A stretch of 64,000 nt of DNA from Candidatus Rubrimentiphilum sp. GTDB taxonomy: Bacteria > Vulcanimicrobiota > Vulcanimicrobiia > Vulcanimicrobiales > Vulcanimicrobiaceae. Shown one piece after another: positions 1 to 7,630 of this stretch (position 1 is its first letter; each line of letters starts with the position of its first letter). The position numbers were made by a program, and so were the translations under genes. The notes under the pieces were generated by a model. It was not told the origin of the DNA. It worked only from the letters and a program-made list of their open reading frames with translations, and made no database searches. The stretch covers positions 124,001 to 188,000 of the forward strand of contig DASTDE010000001.1 in the NCBI GenBank assembly GCA_035710515.1, read 5' to 3'.

Positions 1-757
1 CGGCGACTAAACGCAGCGAAGGAATAACGTACAAGGCTTGGCCGCCCGAGCCGCTGGCGTACACCGTATCTGCTGGAGCACCGGGCGGAGCAAGCCACCA
101 GCATAAACCGTAGCGCGGATTGGCCGCCGTGCCCTCGAAGCACTCGGCAAACTCATCGAGCCTTTGCAAGATGTACTCGCCGTAGCGCAACCAGTTCGTT
201 GCGGTGAGAAACGCGCCGGTCGGTAACGGCTGCGTCCCATCGGCCAGCTTGCGCCAAGACGCAATCTCGACGCCGGCTTCGTTGAGAATCCGCTCGCGCA
301 GATACTCGTGCGGAGTGAGTTTCTGCGGGGCGAGTTTCTGCGCTAGCACGGCCCCGAAAATTTGCAACGGAATTCCGCCGTAGGTGAACTTCGTGCCTGG
401 CGGATCGCGAAGTAACGTCGCCAGAGCTTTTTCGTACACCGGAACCGCGCTGCCCAACCCGCCGAAGCCGATGCCGGCCGTCAACGACAGCAGCATCCGC
501 AGCGTCACTTTTTTCTTGACCGGATCGTCGCGCCAAGCGGGGAACGTCGCGCCTACGGTTTCATCAAGCTCGAGTAGTTTCTCGCGCTGGGCGAGGATCG
601 CGAGCGGTCCCCAAAAGCTTTTCGTCCCGCTGTAGAGCGCGTGCGGTTTGTCCGCGCTAAAGCCATCGCCATACGCTTCGACCACCAGCTTGCCGTCGCG
701 CGCGACCAGCAGCGCCTGCGGTTTGTGACGCTCGTGATACGTCAGCGCCTCTTGCAT
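1..757 (-). CDS. Serine hydrolase / beta-lactamase-like protein (partial, C-terminus off the window)
   Basis: The frame is open from an ATG at 757 to the left edge. The product has the class C beta-lactamase / penicillin-binding-protein fold signatures: a nucleophile motif SGTK at about residues 43-46 (LYSGTKSFWG), a Tyr region FTYGGIPLQ in the YxN position, and a late ASGSGGQALYVIP segment resembling the HxG-type third motif of esterase-like members. No signal peptide follows from this start. The frame stays open about 27 bases further upstream (LSTPQNRRL before the Met) but has no ATG, GTG or TTG there, so the start is uncertain. It diverges from the DUF4337 gene with only about 32 bp between starts. 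Substrate unknown; could be an esterase or a peptidase. Confidence 0.75.
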   Translation of the reverse strand, partial: MQEALTYHERHKPQALLVARDGKLVVEAYGDGFSADKPHALYSGTKSFWGPLAILAQREKLLELDETVGATFPAWRDDPVKKKVTLRMLLSLTAGIGFGGLGSAVPVYEKALATLLRDPPGTKFTYGGIPLQIFGAVLAQKLAPQKLTPHEYLRERILNEAGVEIASWRKLADGTQPLPTGAFLTATNWLRYGEYILQRLDEFAECFEGTAANPRYGLCWWLAPPGAPADTVYASGSGGQALYVIPSLRLVA

Positions 758-789
758 GAGGCGACGGTTCTGCGGCGTACTAAGAATGC

Positions 790-1362
790 ATGCCCGAATT
801 CAACGCCGGCCACGCTTTGGACGAAGCGATGGAACGCCACGAACAAGTCGCGCAGGGCGGGATACTCGTTCCCGTCGCCGCCGCCGTCATCGCGGTCTTC
901 GCGGCGCTGGCAACGCTCTTTGCGAATCACAACTCGATCGCGGGGCTGGCCGAGAAAAACGCGGCGATCCTCTATCAGATTAAATCGGCGGACCAGTACA
1001 ATTACTACGAAGCGAGCCGCATCAAAACGCATGTTTATCAAGCGATCTTGAGCAGCGGCGTGGTTAACGCCGCCGCCTCCAAGACGCAGATGCAGGGCAC
1101 CATCGGCCGCGAGCAGATAAAGGCCGGCAGAATTCTTAAAGTCGCGCAGGATGACGACGTCGAGGCCAAAGACCACTTCGAAAGCTCTGAAACGTATATG
1201 AAAGCCTACGAGAAATTCGAAGTGGCGACGACGCTTTTCGAAGTTTCGATCGTCCTCGTTTCGATCACCGCACTGATGCGTACACGAGCCATGCTGATGG
1301 TCGCGTTGGGCGCGACGGCGGTTGGGTTAGTCTTTTTCGCCCTCGGCTGGTTTACTCACTAG
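790..1362 (+). CDS. DUF4337 family membrane protein
   Basis: A 190-aa protein whose layout matches DUF4337: a short polar N-terminus with an amphipathic helix (HALDEAMERHEQ), one membrane helix at about residues 24-45, a polar helical middle section rich in Lys, Glu and Gln, and two closely spaced C-terminal membrane helices (about 146-165 and 170-187). Function is unknown in the family. The 3' end overlaps the 3' end of the convergent tyrA by 36 bp, and it diverges from the serine hydrolase. The ribosome-binding site is weak. Confidence 0.75.
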   Translation: MPEFNAGHALDEAMERHEQVAQGGILVPVAAAVIAVFAALATLFANHNSIAGLAEKNAAILYQIKSADQYNYYEASRIKTHVYQAILSSGVVNAAASKTQMQGTIGREQIKAGRILKVAQDDDVEAKDHFESSETYMKAYEKFEVATTLFEVSIVLVSITALMRTRAMLMVALGATAVGLVFFALGWFTH

Positions 1363-2118
1363 CGCCTCCGCGGCGGCGTTCAACTTTGACGCCAGCTCGC
1401 GGGCGTGCTTTGCAACGTTCGCGCTATTATACGCAAAGATCTCGCGCCACATCTCGACGTTCGAGTTCCCGAGGCGCATAAGTTCCCTGGCAACCGGTCC
1501 GCAGAACGCTTCGATCTCTTCGACCTTTTGCTGGCGAACGGTCTTGCTAAAGAGCGTCGCCAGCAGTTGAGGGACGTGCGAGGTGAGCGCTAGGAGGTCG
1601 TCATGCGTGCCGGCGTCGGCCGGTACCGCACGCGCTCCCATCGCGCCGATAAAATCGCGCGCCCGCATCTCGAGTGCCTTGTCCGCGAGCGGCGGCACGT
1701 AGAGCCAGGCCTTGTCGAAAAAAAGCGTGGCGCGCGCGGCGCCCGGTCCGCTGCGTTCGGATCCCGCCAGCGGGTGGGTTGCGACGAAGTTTGCAACGCT
1801 GCGCCCAGCTTGCGCAACCGGCGCCTTTATCGAAGCGACGTCCAGCACGAGTTGTGCGCGGAGCGTAAGCCCGCGAAGCGCTTCGAGTTCGGCGACCGTC
1901 GCGCGCGGCGGAACAGCGATGACGACCGTGTCGGCTTGTTCGTAAATCGCGTCGTGCCCGACGATCTCGTCGATGGCGCCGCGATCTAACGCGGCATTGG
2001 CCTGGGCTGCGTTCGTATCGAACCCCGCGACTCGCCAGCCCAGATCGCGGCCGCGCAGACCGATCGAGGCGCCGATCAGGCCGGTGCCGATGACTCCGAG
2101 CGTAACAAAGGCTTTCAT
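1327..2118 (-). CDS. tyrA: Prephenate dehydrogenase
   Basis: Oxidative decarboxylation of prephenate to 4-hydroxyphenylpyruvate in tyrosine synthesis, cytoplasmic. The N-terminus has a Rossmann nucleotide-binding loop (GVIGTGLIGASIG, residues 8-20). The family block THPLAGSERSG lies around residue 95, followed by the helical dimerisation domain. At 263 aa it is a monofunctional TyrA without a fused chorismate mutase or ACT domain. I chose the ATG at 2118 because it starts just before the Rossmann strand and overlaps the aroH stop by 4 bp (ATGA); an upstream extension would run inside aroH. The pairing with aroH commits chorismate towards tyrosine. Confidence 0.9.
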   Translation of the reverse strand: MKAFVTLGVIGTGLIGASIGLRGRDLGWRVAGFDTNAAQANAALDRGAIDEIVGHDAIYEQADTVVIAVPPRATVAELEALRGLTLRAQLVLDVASIKAPVAQAGRSVANFVATHPLAGSERSGPGAARATLFFDKAWLYVPPLADKALEMRARDFIGAMGARAVPADAGTHDDLLALTSHVPQLLATLFSKTVRQQKVEEIEAFCGPVARELMRLGNSNVEMWREIFAYNSANVAKHARELASKLNAAAEALVSKPAEGEKD

Positions 2119-2489
2119 TGCGGATTCTTGGCGACGATATCGGGGCGCAGTTCGCGCGCGCCGTCGAGGTAGGCGTGTTCGATCTCTTGCTGCGAGCGCT
2201 CGGTTTCGACGTGCATCAGCACGCGAATGCAATGGGGCATCGATCCCGGCACGTTGATTTCGGTGAAGTGCAGCATGGGGACGTAGACCCAGCCCATCTC
2301 GCGCGCGCCGAGCGCCGGAAAGGCGGCGTGCAGATCCGGCGTCATGCTAAAGAGGACCGATGCGATGTCGTCGAGCTCGACCGCATTACGCTTGGTCATC
2401 TCCGTCAGCAGACGTTTGGTCGCGTCGAGTATCGCTTGAGGCTCGTCCGCGTCCACCGTGATCGCGCCGCGGATACCGCGCATCTTCAT
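2115..2489 (-). CDS. aroH: Chorismate mutase, AroH type
   Basis: Converts chorismate to prephenate. The 124-aa length and the N-terminus MRGIRGAITVDADEP, with the active-site Arg of RGAI, match the monofunctional Bacillus subtilis AroH class. Other family blocks are ASVLFSMTPDLHAAFPA, the GWVYVPMLHF segment, and the C-terminal IRVLMHVET with an active-site Arg. First gene of a two-gene operon with tyrA (4-bp overlap). ATG at 2489 is used; a second in-frame ATG lies two codons later. Confidence 0.93.
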   Translation of the reverse strand: MKMRGIRGAITVDADEPQAILDATKRLLTEMTKRNAVELDDIASVLFSMTPDLHAAFPALGAREMGWVYVPMLHFTEINVPGSMPHCIRVLMHVETERSQQEIEHAYLDGARELRPDIVAKNPQ

Positions 2490-2549
2490 GCGGCGGCCTT
2501 TCGCCGCACGTAGGCGGGCTTACCGCTTTCGTCCGAGAATCCACTGATC

Positions 2550-3254
2550 GTGGTTGGTTTAGAACACATTATCTTGCACGTCGGGTTATGCAAAGCCGTG
2601 GCGGGGCTTGCTCCGCAGACGGTGGTGCCCATGCGCGTGGTTCTGACCGACCGCGTCAAGCGGGTTACCTACGATAAAACGGTTCGGTTTGCTCGCGGCA
2701 CGGGAAACGAGACCGCCGTCGAGTTCGATTCATCCTGGGGAACGTACCGGATCGAAATGAGCGCGCCGAAGTACGGGTGCAACGGCGTGGACTACATCGA
2801 CATCTTGCCGGATCACGATCGCAGCATGAACACAGCGCTGGTGGACGGTCCGGCGGATCCGGCTGCGCCGGTGCTGCTGGCCGGCTCGCTGCCGAAATCC
2901 TTTGCGAGCGTGCAGCCGACGTTGGTGGTGTTTCCGGAGACACTGCGGTGTAACGGCCTCGCCCGCGATCCGCAAACTGAAGGCGTCGATAATCAAGTGG
3001 AGCAGGACGCGTATTACGCGTCGATGCGCACGCCGTCGCTCTATCATCAACCGATCGCAGTGACGCTCGCCGTGCGTTTTACCGCCCCCAGCGGCGGATT
3101 TCATTATATCCGCGTGCCGTTTCGATTTTCGTCAGGCTATACGTGGCCGTCCGTCGGAGAGCTCAACATCGATGACTCGATCATCGGCTGGGTGGCGCAG
3201 AAGACTCAGGACGTATTGCTTTGCCCGAAATACTACGGTACGTCGGTCGGATAG
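2550..3254 (+). CDS. Uncharacterised 234-aa protein, tandem paralog 1
   Basis: I do not recognise this family. It aligns end to end without large gaps with the next gene. Shared blocks include EHIxxHVxLCKAV near the N-terminus, VEFDSSWGxYRI, LPDHDRS/LQDHDRS, FAxVQPT, CNG, the GxDNQxEQDAxYAxxRTPxLY segment, GGxHYxRVP, and INIDDS with a late LCPK. Four cysteines are conserved between the copies, yet neither has a recognisable signal peptide. The start is a GTG at 2550, chosen because it places the LEHI block where the paralog has it; the ribosome-binding site is weak. It diverges from aroH. Secondary structure looks mainly beta, as in a sandwich domain, which is inference. Confidence 0.75.
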   Translation: MVGLEHIILHVGLCKAVAGLAPQTVVPMRVVLTDRVKRVTYDKTVRFARGTGNETAVEFDSSWGTYRIEMSAPKYGCNGVDYIDILPDHDRSMNTALVDGPADPAAPVLLAGSLPKSFASVQPTLVVFPETLRCNGLARDPQTEGVDNQVEQDAYYASMRTPSLYHQPIAVTLAVRFTAPSGGFHYIRVPFRFSSGYTWPSVGELNIDDSIIGWVAQKTQDVLLCPKYYGTSVG

Positions 3255-3263
3255 GAGTTATCC

Positions 3264-3968
3264 ATGGCTCTTGAGCACATCGTCATGCACGTCGCCTTAT
3301 GCAAGGCAGTTGCGAAGCTTGCCCCGAGCACGCCCGTTGCGATACACGTCGTGGTGAGTGACAAGACGGGCCGCGCGGAGTTCGATCGTGTCGTCCAAGT
3401 CCAGCGCGGAACCGCCGACAACGTGCCGGTCGAATTCGATTCGTCCTGGGGACTCTACCGCATCGACTTCGCAACTCCAAAATACAAGTGTGGCGGAGCG
3501 GATTTCATGTGGGTGCTGCAGGATCACGATCGCAGCATCGACGTCGCGCTCTCCAATGTCGTTAGTACGCAAGTTCCGATTGCGCTGGTGATGGGTTCGC
3601 TGCCGATATCGTTTGCGTATGTGCAGCCTACGGTCGTTACATTTTCGCCACAGGTACCGTGCAACGGCAAGGTCAGCGATCCGTCGCCGTCCGGCATTGA
3701 CAATCAGATCGAACAGGACGCCTTTTATGCCACGGTGCGCACGCCCGCGTTGTACCGCGACCCGAAGTCCGTGACGGTGGCGCTGCAGCTCAAAGATGCC
3801 AGCGGCGGCTATCACTACCTGCGGGTGCCTTGGCAGATCGAGCCGGGGCGCTACGCCTGGCCGAACGGGTTTCAGATCAACATCGATGATTCGGCGACCG
3901 CCTTTGCGGCGGAATCTCCAGAGGATACAATGCTCTGTCCCAAAGGGTACTTAACGCGCATTAGCTGA
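3264..3968 (+). CDS. Uncharacterised 234-aa protein, tandem paralog 2
   Basis: Second copy of the unknown family, of identical length and with about half the residues identical by eye. It begins MALEHIVMHVALCKAV at an ATG preceded by GGAG (TAGGAGTTATCCATG), so this start is secure. The VEFDSSWG, DHDRS, DNQIEQDAFYATVRTP, GGYHYLRVPW and INIDDS blocks are all kept. Only 9 bp separate it from copy 1, so the two are probably co-transcribed. A strong intrinsic terminator follows at once. Role unknown. Confidence 0.8.
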   Translation: MALEHIVMHVALCKAVAKLAPSTPVAIHVVVSDKTGRAEFDRVVQVQRGTADNVPVEFDSSWGLYRIDFATPKYKCGGADFMWVLQDHDRSIDVALSNVVSTQVPIALVMGSLPISFAYVQPTVVTFSPQVPCNGKVSDPSPSGIDNQIEQDAFYATVRTPALYRDPKSVTVALQLKDASGGYHYLRVPWQIEPGRYAWPNGFQINIDDSATAFAAESPEDTMLCPKGYLTRIS

Positions 3969-3982
3969 CATCGGACGCAAAC

Positions 3983-4011
3983 AAAAAAGCCCGAATCGCT
4001 CCGGGCTTTTT
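3983..4011 (+). terminator. Intrinsic terminator after the tandem paralogs
   Basis: GCCCG (3989-3993) pairs with CGGGC (4002-4006). It is flanked by A6 on the left and T5 on the right, so it can act on both strands and also serve the convergent PuuD-like gene. Confidence 0.8.
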
Positions 4012-4027
4012 CTTGTTCGCGCGATGT

Positions 4028-4534
4028 TTAGTGGTAGATGCTTTGATGCGGCCCGGTGACCATGAAGAAGATCATGGGGATGGAGAGCATCGTATTGAAG
4101 CGTGAGGCTAGGAACGCCAAGCGGCGCGCCTTGTTTTTCTCTTCATCTGTGGCCGGAACGATGCCGAGCAATTTCTTTTGATTCGGCCAGATTATGCCCC
4201 AAACATTGAGCAGCATTATCGTACCCAGCCACGCGCCGATGCCGATTGGCGCATATGCCCCTCGCAAGCCGAACGCTGCCAAGAAGCCATTCATGCCGTC
4301 GTAGTTGTAGCTGCCGAGTAGAGCCGCACCCAGAAGCCACGTCGCGACTGCGCCCCAACGGAAGTACAGCAACGCGCGCGGCATGATGTACTTGCTAATC
4401 GGACCTGCTTCGCCGGCGGCCGTCGCTTCTTTGGTCGCAGCGGCGTTTACGAAGTTAAAGAAGTAGAGCAGGCCGATCCACATGATGCCGGCCAGCACGT
4501 GCAGCCAGCGTAGGATAGTTTCATTCCATTCCAT
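4028..4534 (-). CDS. PuuD-like (urate hydroxylase N-terminal domain) membrane protein
   Basis: A 168-aa integral membrane protein beginning MEWNETILRWLHVLAGIMW, the signature of the membrane domain found at the N-terminus of urate hydroxylase PuuD (DUF989) and in stand-alone small relatives. It has about four membrane helices (residues 10-28, 58-75, 95-115, 145-162) with WGxxxWPNQKK between helices. His12 and other conserved polar residues suggest haem or quinone contact, which is inference. No C-terminal cytochrome c domain is present, so urate oxidation should not be assumed. It starts 1 nt after the stop of a 38-aa membrane peptide, which implies translational coupling. Confidence 0.7.
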   Translation of the reverse strand: MEWNETILRWLHVLAGIMWIGLLYFFNFVNAAATKEATAAGEAGPISKYIMPRALLYFRWGAVATWLLGAALLGSYNYDGMNGFLAAFGLRGAYAPIGIGAWLGTIMLLNVWGIIWPNQKKLLGIVPATDEEKNKARRLAFLASRFNTMLSIPMIFFMVTGPHQSIYH

Positions 4535-4535
4535 C

Positions 4536-4652
4536 TTATGAACCAGCCCCGGCGGCGGAGCGGACGATCGCTTCCGCAGCGTAATAAAGTATGGCGGTCA
4601 GGATCACCCCGCAGATGATCGTGCCCCACAACGAGTCCAAGGGATTCTTCAC
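4536..4652 (-). CDS. Small single-pass membrane protein, 38 aa
   Basis: A GTG at 4652 is preceded by an excellent ribosome-binding site (GGAGG, 7 nt before the GTG). The peptide starts MKNPLDSLWGTIICG, has one hydrophobic helix (about residues 9-25), then the short polar tail EAIVRSAAGAGS. Its TAA ends 1 nt before the ATG of the PuuD-like gene, so the pair is translated as a unit. Small subunits of this type often accompany membrane oxidoreductases or oxidases. Function unknown. Confidence 0.7.
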   Translation of the reverse strand: MKNPLDSLWGTIICGVILTAILYYAAEAIVRSAAGAGS

Positions 4653-4782
4653 TCAAATTCCTCCGCGGCGATTACCCGTAATTTTCGATTTTGTGGCGCT
4701 TGCTTGGAATCCCCCTGCTCGGAGCGGGCAGGCGCACCCTCGTGAAATTTGGGGAAGCGGGTATGAAAGTAGGAAAGGAGCC

Positions 4783-5205
4783 ATGATGAGACAGATCGTC
4801 TTAGCAATGCTTGCGCTGGTCGCGCTCGCTCAAACTTCGGCGCCCGCCGCATGCACCGGTGCGGACCCGGCTATCGTTTCGGCCTCGGCGAAAAGCATGA
4901 CGTCCGACGGCCAGGTAAACCGATACGCCGTGACCGTTCGCGTTACCAATTTAGGCCGGCGCAACCAGCCGTCAAACCTGTTGCAATCCGTCGAGATCTG
5001 GCAAGACGGTGTCAAACTCGATGTCAAGGGCTTGCCGCCGCTCAAAGCCGGGCAGTCCACTTCGTTTACATATATGTATCAGCGCTCGGCCGACGCCGGC
5101 GCGGGCACCACGGACCTTGCGCTCAAACTCACGATGCGTCAGCCGTCACCGCCGGGAAACATGGATTGCAATGCAGGCAATGATAGCGCCACGGTGACGT
5201 TCTGA
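4783..5205 (+). CDS. Secreted CARDB-like protein
   Basis: A 140-aa protein with a cleavable signal peptide (MMRQIVLAMLALVALAQTSAPA) and a single Ig-like beta-sandwich. The pattern TVRVTNLGR...QSVEIWQDG...LKAGQSTSFTYMYQ is that of the CARDB / cell-adhesion-related domain. The start at 4783 follows an AGGAG spaced 2-6 nt from tandem ATGs; the frame extends further upstream but without a plausible signal there. Two Cys residues (AACTG and MDCNAG) could form a disulfide. It probably acts in the periplasm or at the surface; the ligand is unknown. Confidence 0.65.
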   Translation: MMRQIVLAMLALVALAQTSAPAACTGADPAIVSASAKSMTSDGQVNRYAVTVRVTNLGRRNQPSNLLQSVEIWQDGVKLDVKGLPPLKAGQSTSFTYMYQRSADAGAGTTDLALKLTMRQPSPPGNMDCNAGNDSATVTF

Positions 5206-5223
5206 CAGACCTGAACTTCCAGC

Positions 5224-5763
5224 CTATTTGATGCATCCATCAGGATCTACGTCGTGACAAACGAGGATCGTGAAGGCAGCGTCATTGTCGAGTACCAGCA
5301 ACGTCGAAATTGTAATCGAGGAATCTCTCCAAACTGGATTTCCTTGAGCATTGGTACTTCTTACAAAAGATGCCGGCAACGAGGCGGAAATGTCGCGAAC
5401 GAGGTCCCCGGATCGCGACCTTGTATACGAGGGGGTTGCACATCCGAGTGACCAAAATGTCGGCGGACGGCGGCCGTGGTCGATATCGCAGCCTCGAACA
5501 ATATCCGGAAACGAAGCCGTAACTGCATAAGTCTCGACGAAGGGTAGATTGTTCATGTCCCCTTTCATCGACGAGAAGTTTTGAAGCGCTGCCGGAAGGA
5601 CGAGTGCGAAGAAACTCTTCCATTGTGCGAGTTCGGCATTTGCGGGTGATGGGCTGGCCGATTTCAATGCTGGAGGAGATGCTTTAGCGCTGTTTACCGG
5701 CGCGCCAAAAAGTATTACGACACTGACGACGGCAAGAATTGCGGTGGCGGAGGAAAGTTTCAC
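5224..5763 (-). CDS. Hypothetical secreted protein, 179 aa
   Basis: The N-terminus MKLSSATAILAVVSVVILFG is a signal peptide or membrane anchor, followed by a Pro/Ala/Ser linker (residues 25-45). The remaining domain has four cysteines (RGCDID, LGCATP, LVCHD, DGCIK), likely disulfide-bonded after export. No family is recognised. It lies just downstream of the beta-helix protein in the same orientation, with 53 bp between. Both genes look less GC-rich than their neighbours, which could reflect recent acquisition. Confidence 0.6.
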   Translation of the reverse strand: MKLSSATAILAVVSVVILFGAPVNSAKASPPALKSASPSPANAELAQWKSFFALVLPAALQNFSSMKGDMNNLPFVETYAVTASFPDIVRGCDIDHGRRPPTFWSLGCATPSYTRSRSGDLVRDISASLPASFVRSTNAQGNPVWRDSSITISTLLVLDNDAAFTILVCHDVDPDGCIK

Positions 5764-5816
5764 GCCGATCGGTTTCTGTTAATAGGGATCGCTTTCCCGC
5801 GACAACACCGGCAGGC

Positions 5817-7415
5817 CTACGGCGGGAAGCTGTTGCCGCTTTCGAAGTTCGTCAACGTTACCGAAATCGCCGGGTCGCACTCGGAACACGGATTACAAGA
5901 AATTGTCCTCGTCGCTCCGGGCTCGACGAGGAATCCAATCGTGCAGTTGGTGTGGATTGGGCGTATCCAGCTTGAGTTTACGTGGTACCAGGTATCGAAA
6001 CCAACCTGACACTGATCTGCAGTGCAGTCGGTGTACGTCACGTCGACCGCGCCGATATACGCGAACATCGCTCGCGGGTCGGGTGCCCAGCCGAAGCCTT
6101 CAGCATGAGAGCCCGTGCCGAAATCATCTTGCACCGTGACATTGCTGGCCGTACAGCGTTCGAATTGGATACCGAGTCCCCACGCGCTGAATCCCGTGGC
6201 CTGTTTGTCTTGCGGATTGATTGCTCTGATGAAGCTCACCGCTGAATCCGTCACCGTCACGCCCACTCCATAGACTTCAAGGCCTGTGGCTTTTGCGCCG
6301 GAATTGGACGGCGAAACGCCGTCCAATATGTGGTCCGCCTGGAATCCACTGACCGTCACCTGTCCGTCCAGGAACACCGACATGCCGTGACAGTCGTCGC
6401 AGCATCCGGTCAATCCGGAGGCCGAGCAATTGACGTAGTTGAGATTCCACGACAAGATCGGACAGAAACCGAGAACGGTATGGCCGGTCGTCAGCACGTT
6501 CCCATTGAAATGTGATTGAATGGATTCCGCCCTGCAGCCGGTAGTCGTCACATTGATACACTTGATGCAGCTGAAACCTATGACGGCTCCATCATTATTC
6601 ACCAACCCGCTGGTGCGGCAGTCGGTCACTGCGGCATCGAGCGTGCTGAGCAAAAAGATGCCGGCGCTGGAATCAGTTGTGACGTTTTGCTGCGTAACGC
6701 TACAGTTGGAGATCGCCACTTCCAGCGATTCGCTGACCTCGATTCCGGCCGGTGTCAAAAACCGGGTCGCGAGGTTCTGCATGCACACGCCGGTAACGGT
6801 GATGCGCGAAATTGCCAGCCCGCAGACGCTTTTGGCCAGGATCCCATACTCTGGGACATTTGCCACAGTGCCGTTGGTAATCGCTATGTCGGTGAGTACG
6901 GGGTTGGTGGCCGGCCCGGCTACCAGTATGCCGGCAATGTGCTGACTCTTGTCGGAGACCGATGCCGTCAGCGTAAACCCCGCCAAATCGAGCGTCACGT
7001 TGCTGCATGCAATCGTGATCGCTGAACACTGGACGTTGTTTGGACTCCACAGGATGTCATTGCCGAACGTGTACGTCCCCGGCGTTTGGATCACGATGCC
7101 GGCGCTTGGAATTTGCCGGATGACGTTGGCTGTCTGTACCTGCTGGCCTGATTGAGCAAGGTATCCTTGGTGGAGCGCTTTTATCTGGCTAGATCGATCA
7201 AAAGCTTGTGTGACGGCCGCTTTGTCTAAATCCTTGAAAACCGGATCGGAAAAAATCTCGTTCGCACCGATGGGGTTCATCGGCGTCAAAACGCAATGCG
7301 GGGAAACCTGCGCTGAACTCGGGGTCGCGACACGACCACACGCAGCCAGCGCGCCCGTCGCAACCATGCCGCCAATTAGCTGCGCTCGCGAGAGGGAGTC
7401 TAAACGGCGTGACAA
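5817..7415 (-). CDS. Secreted right-handed parallel beta-helix protein (NosD/PbH1-like)
   Basis: A 532-aa protein. The N-terminus MSRRLDSLSRAQLIGG ... GALAACG looks like a lipoprotein signal with a twin-Arg-like start. Residues from about 100 on show successive short beta repeats of the type ITNGTV, ISNCSV, VTDCRT, TTGCRA, VTDSAV, TYTDCTA, typical of pectate-lyase-like solenoids (PbH1 / NosD). The ITIACSNVTLDLAGFTL block is the usual entry rung of these proteins. Many Cys residues occur at rung turns. Probably a surface carbohydrate-binding or degrading protein; no catalytic residues can be assigned. The tRNA-Ala gene lies upstream. Confidence 0.7.
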   Translation of the reverse strand: MSRRLDSLSRAQLIGGMVATGALAACGRVATPSSAQVSPHCVLTPMNPIGANEIFSDPVFKDLDKAAVTQAFDRSSQIKALHQGYLAQSGQQVQTANVIRQIPSAGIVIQTPGTYTFGNDILWSPNNVQCSAITIACSNVTLDLAGFTLTASVSDKSQHIAGILVAGPATNPVLTDIAITNGTVANVPEYGILAKSVCGLAISRITVTGVCMQNLATRFLTPAGIEVSESLEVAISNCSVTQQNVTTDSSAGIFLLSTLDAAVTDCRTSGLVNNDGAVIGFSCIKCINVTTTGCRAESIQSHFNGNVLTTGHTVLGFCPILSWNLNYVNCSASGLTGCCDDCHGMSVFLDGQVTVSGFQADHILDGVSPSNSGAKATGLEVYGVGVTVTDSAVSFIRAINPQDKQATGFSAWGLGIQFERCTASNVTVQDDFGTGSHAEGFGWAPDPRAMFAYIGAVDVTYTDCTADQCQVGFDTWYHVNSSWIRPIHTNCTIGFLVEPGATRTISCNPCSECDPAISVTLTNFESGNSFPP

Positions 7416-7446
7416 CTGCTACCTCCGACGCGACGGCGTTTATTTG

Positions 7447-7519
7447 TGGAGATGGGGGGACTCGAACCCCCGACCCCTTACATGCGAAGCAAGTGCTCTA
7501 CCAGCTGAGCTACATCCCC
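7447..7519 (-). tRNA. tRNA-Ala (anticodon CGC)
   Basis: A 73-nt cloverleaf. The acceptor GGGGATG pairs with CATCTCC (one G-T pair) and the discriminator is A. The D arm is GCTCAGCTGGTAGAGC. The anticodon stem CTTGC/GTAAG holds the loop TTCGCAT, giving anticodon CGC (reads GCG, Ala). The T arm is GGGGG-TTCGAGT-CCCCC. The 3' CCA is not encoded. Confidence 0.95.
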
Positions 7520-7525
7520 ACGATT

Positions 7526-7554
7526 TTGCATGATTGGGCAGCGGGCGTGATTAT
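7526..7554 (+). promoter_or_regulatory. Possible promoter of the Zur-Znu operon
   Basis: TTGCAT (7526-7531) is followed after 17 nt by GATTAT (7549-7554) in the gap between tRNA-Ala and the Fur-family gene, in the right orientation. The -10 match is moderate, so this is tentative. Confidence 0.35.
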
Positions 7555-7603
7555 ACGGCCGTGGCGCGAGGCCTGTCAAAGCAAATTGCCGGAAAGATGA
7601 TTC

Positions 7604-7618
7604 TGCGAATGGTTCGCA
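7604..7618. promoter_or_regulatory. Palindrome upstream of the Fur-family gene, candidate operator
   Basis: TGCGAA-TGG-TTCGCA, a perfect 6-bp inverted repeat with a 3-nt spacer, 12 nt before the fur/zur ATG and downstream of the candidate promoter. Its position would allow autorepression of the regulator and the znu genes. It does not match the classical Fur box, and Zur boxes vary among phyla. Confidence 0.4.
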
Positions 7619-7630
7619 AATTAGGGCTGG

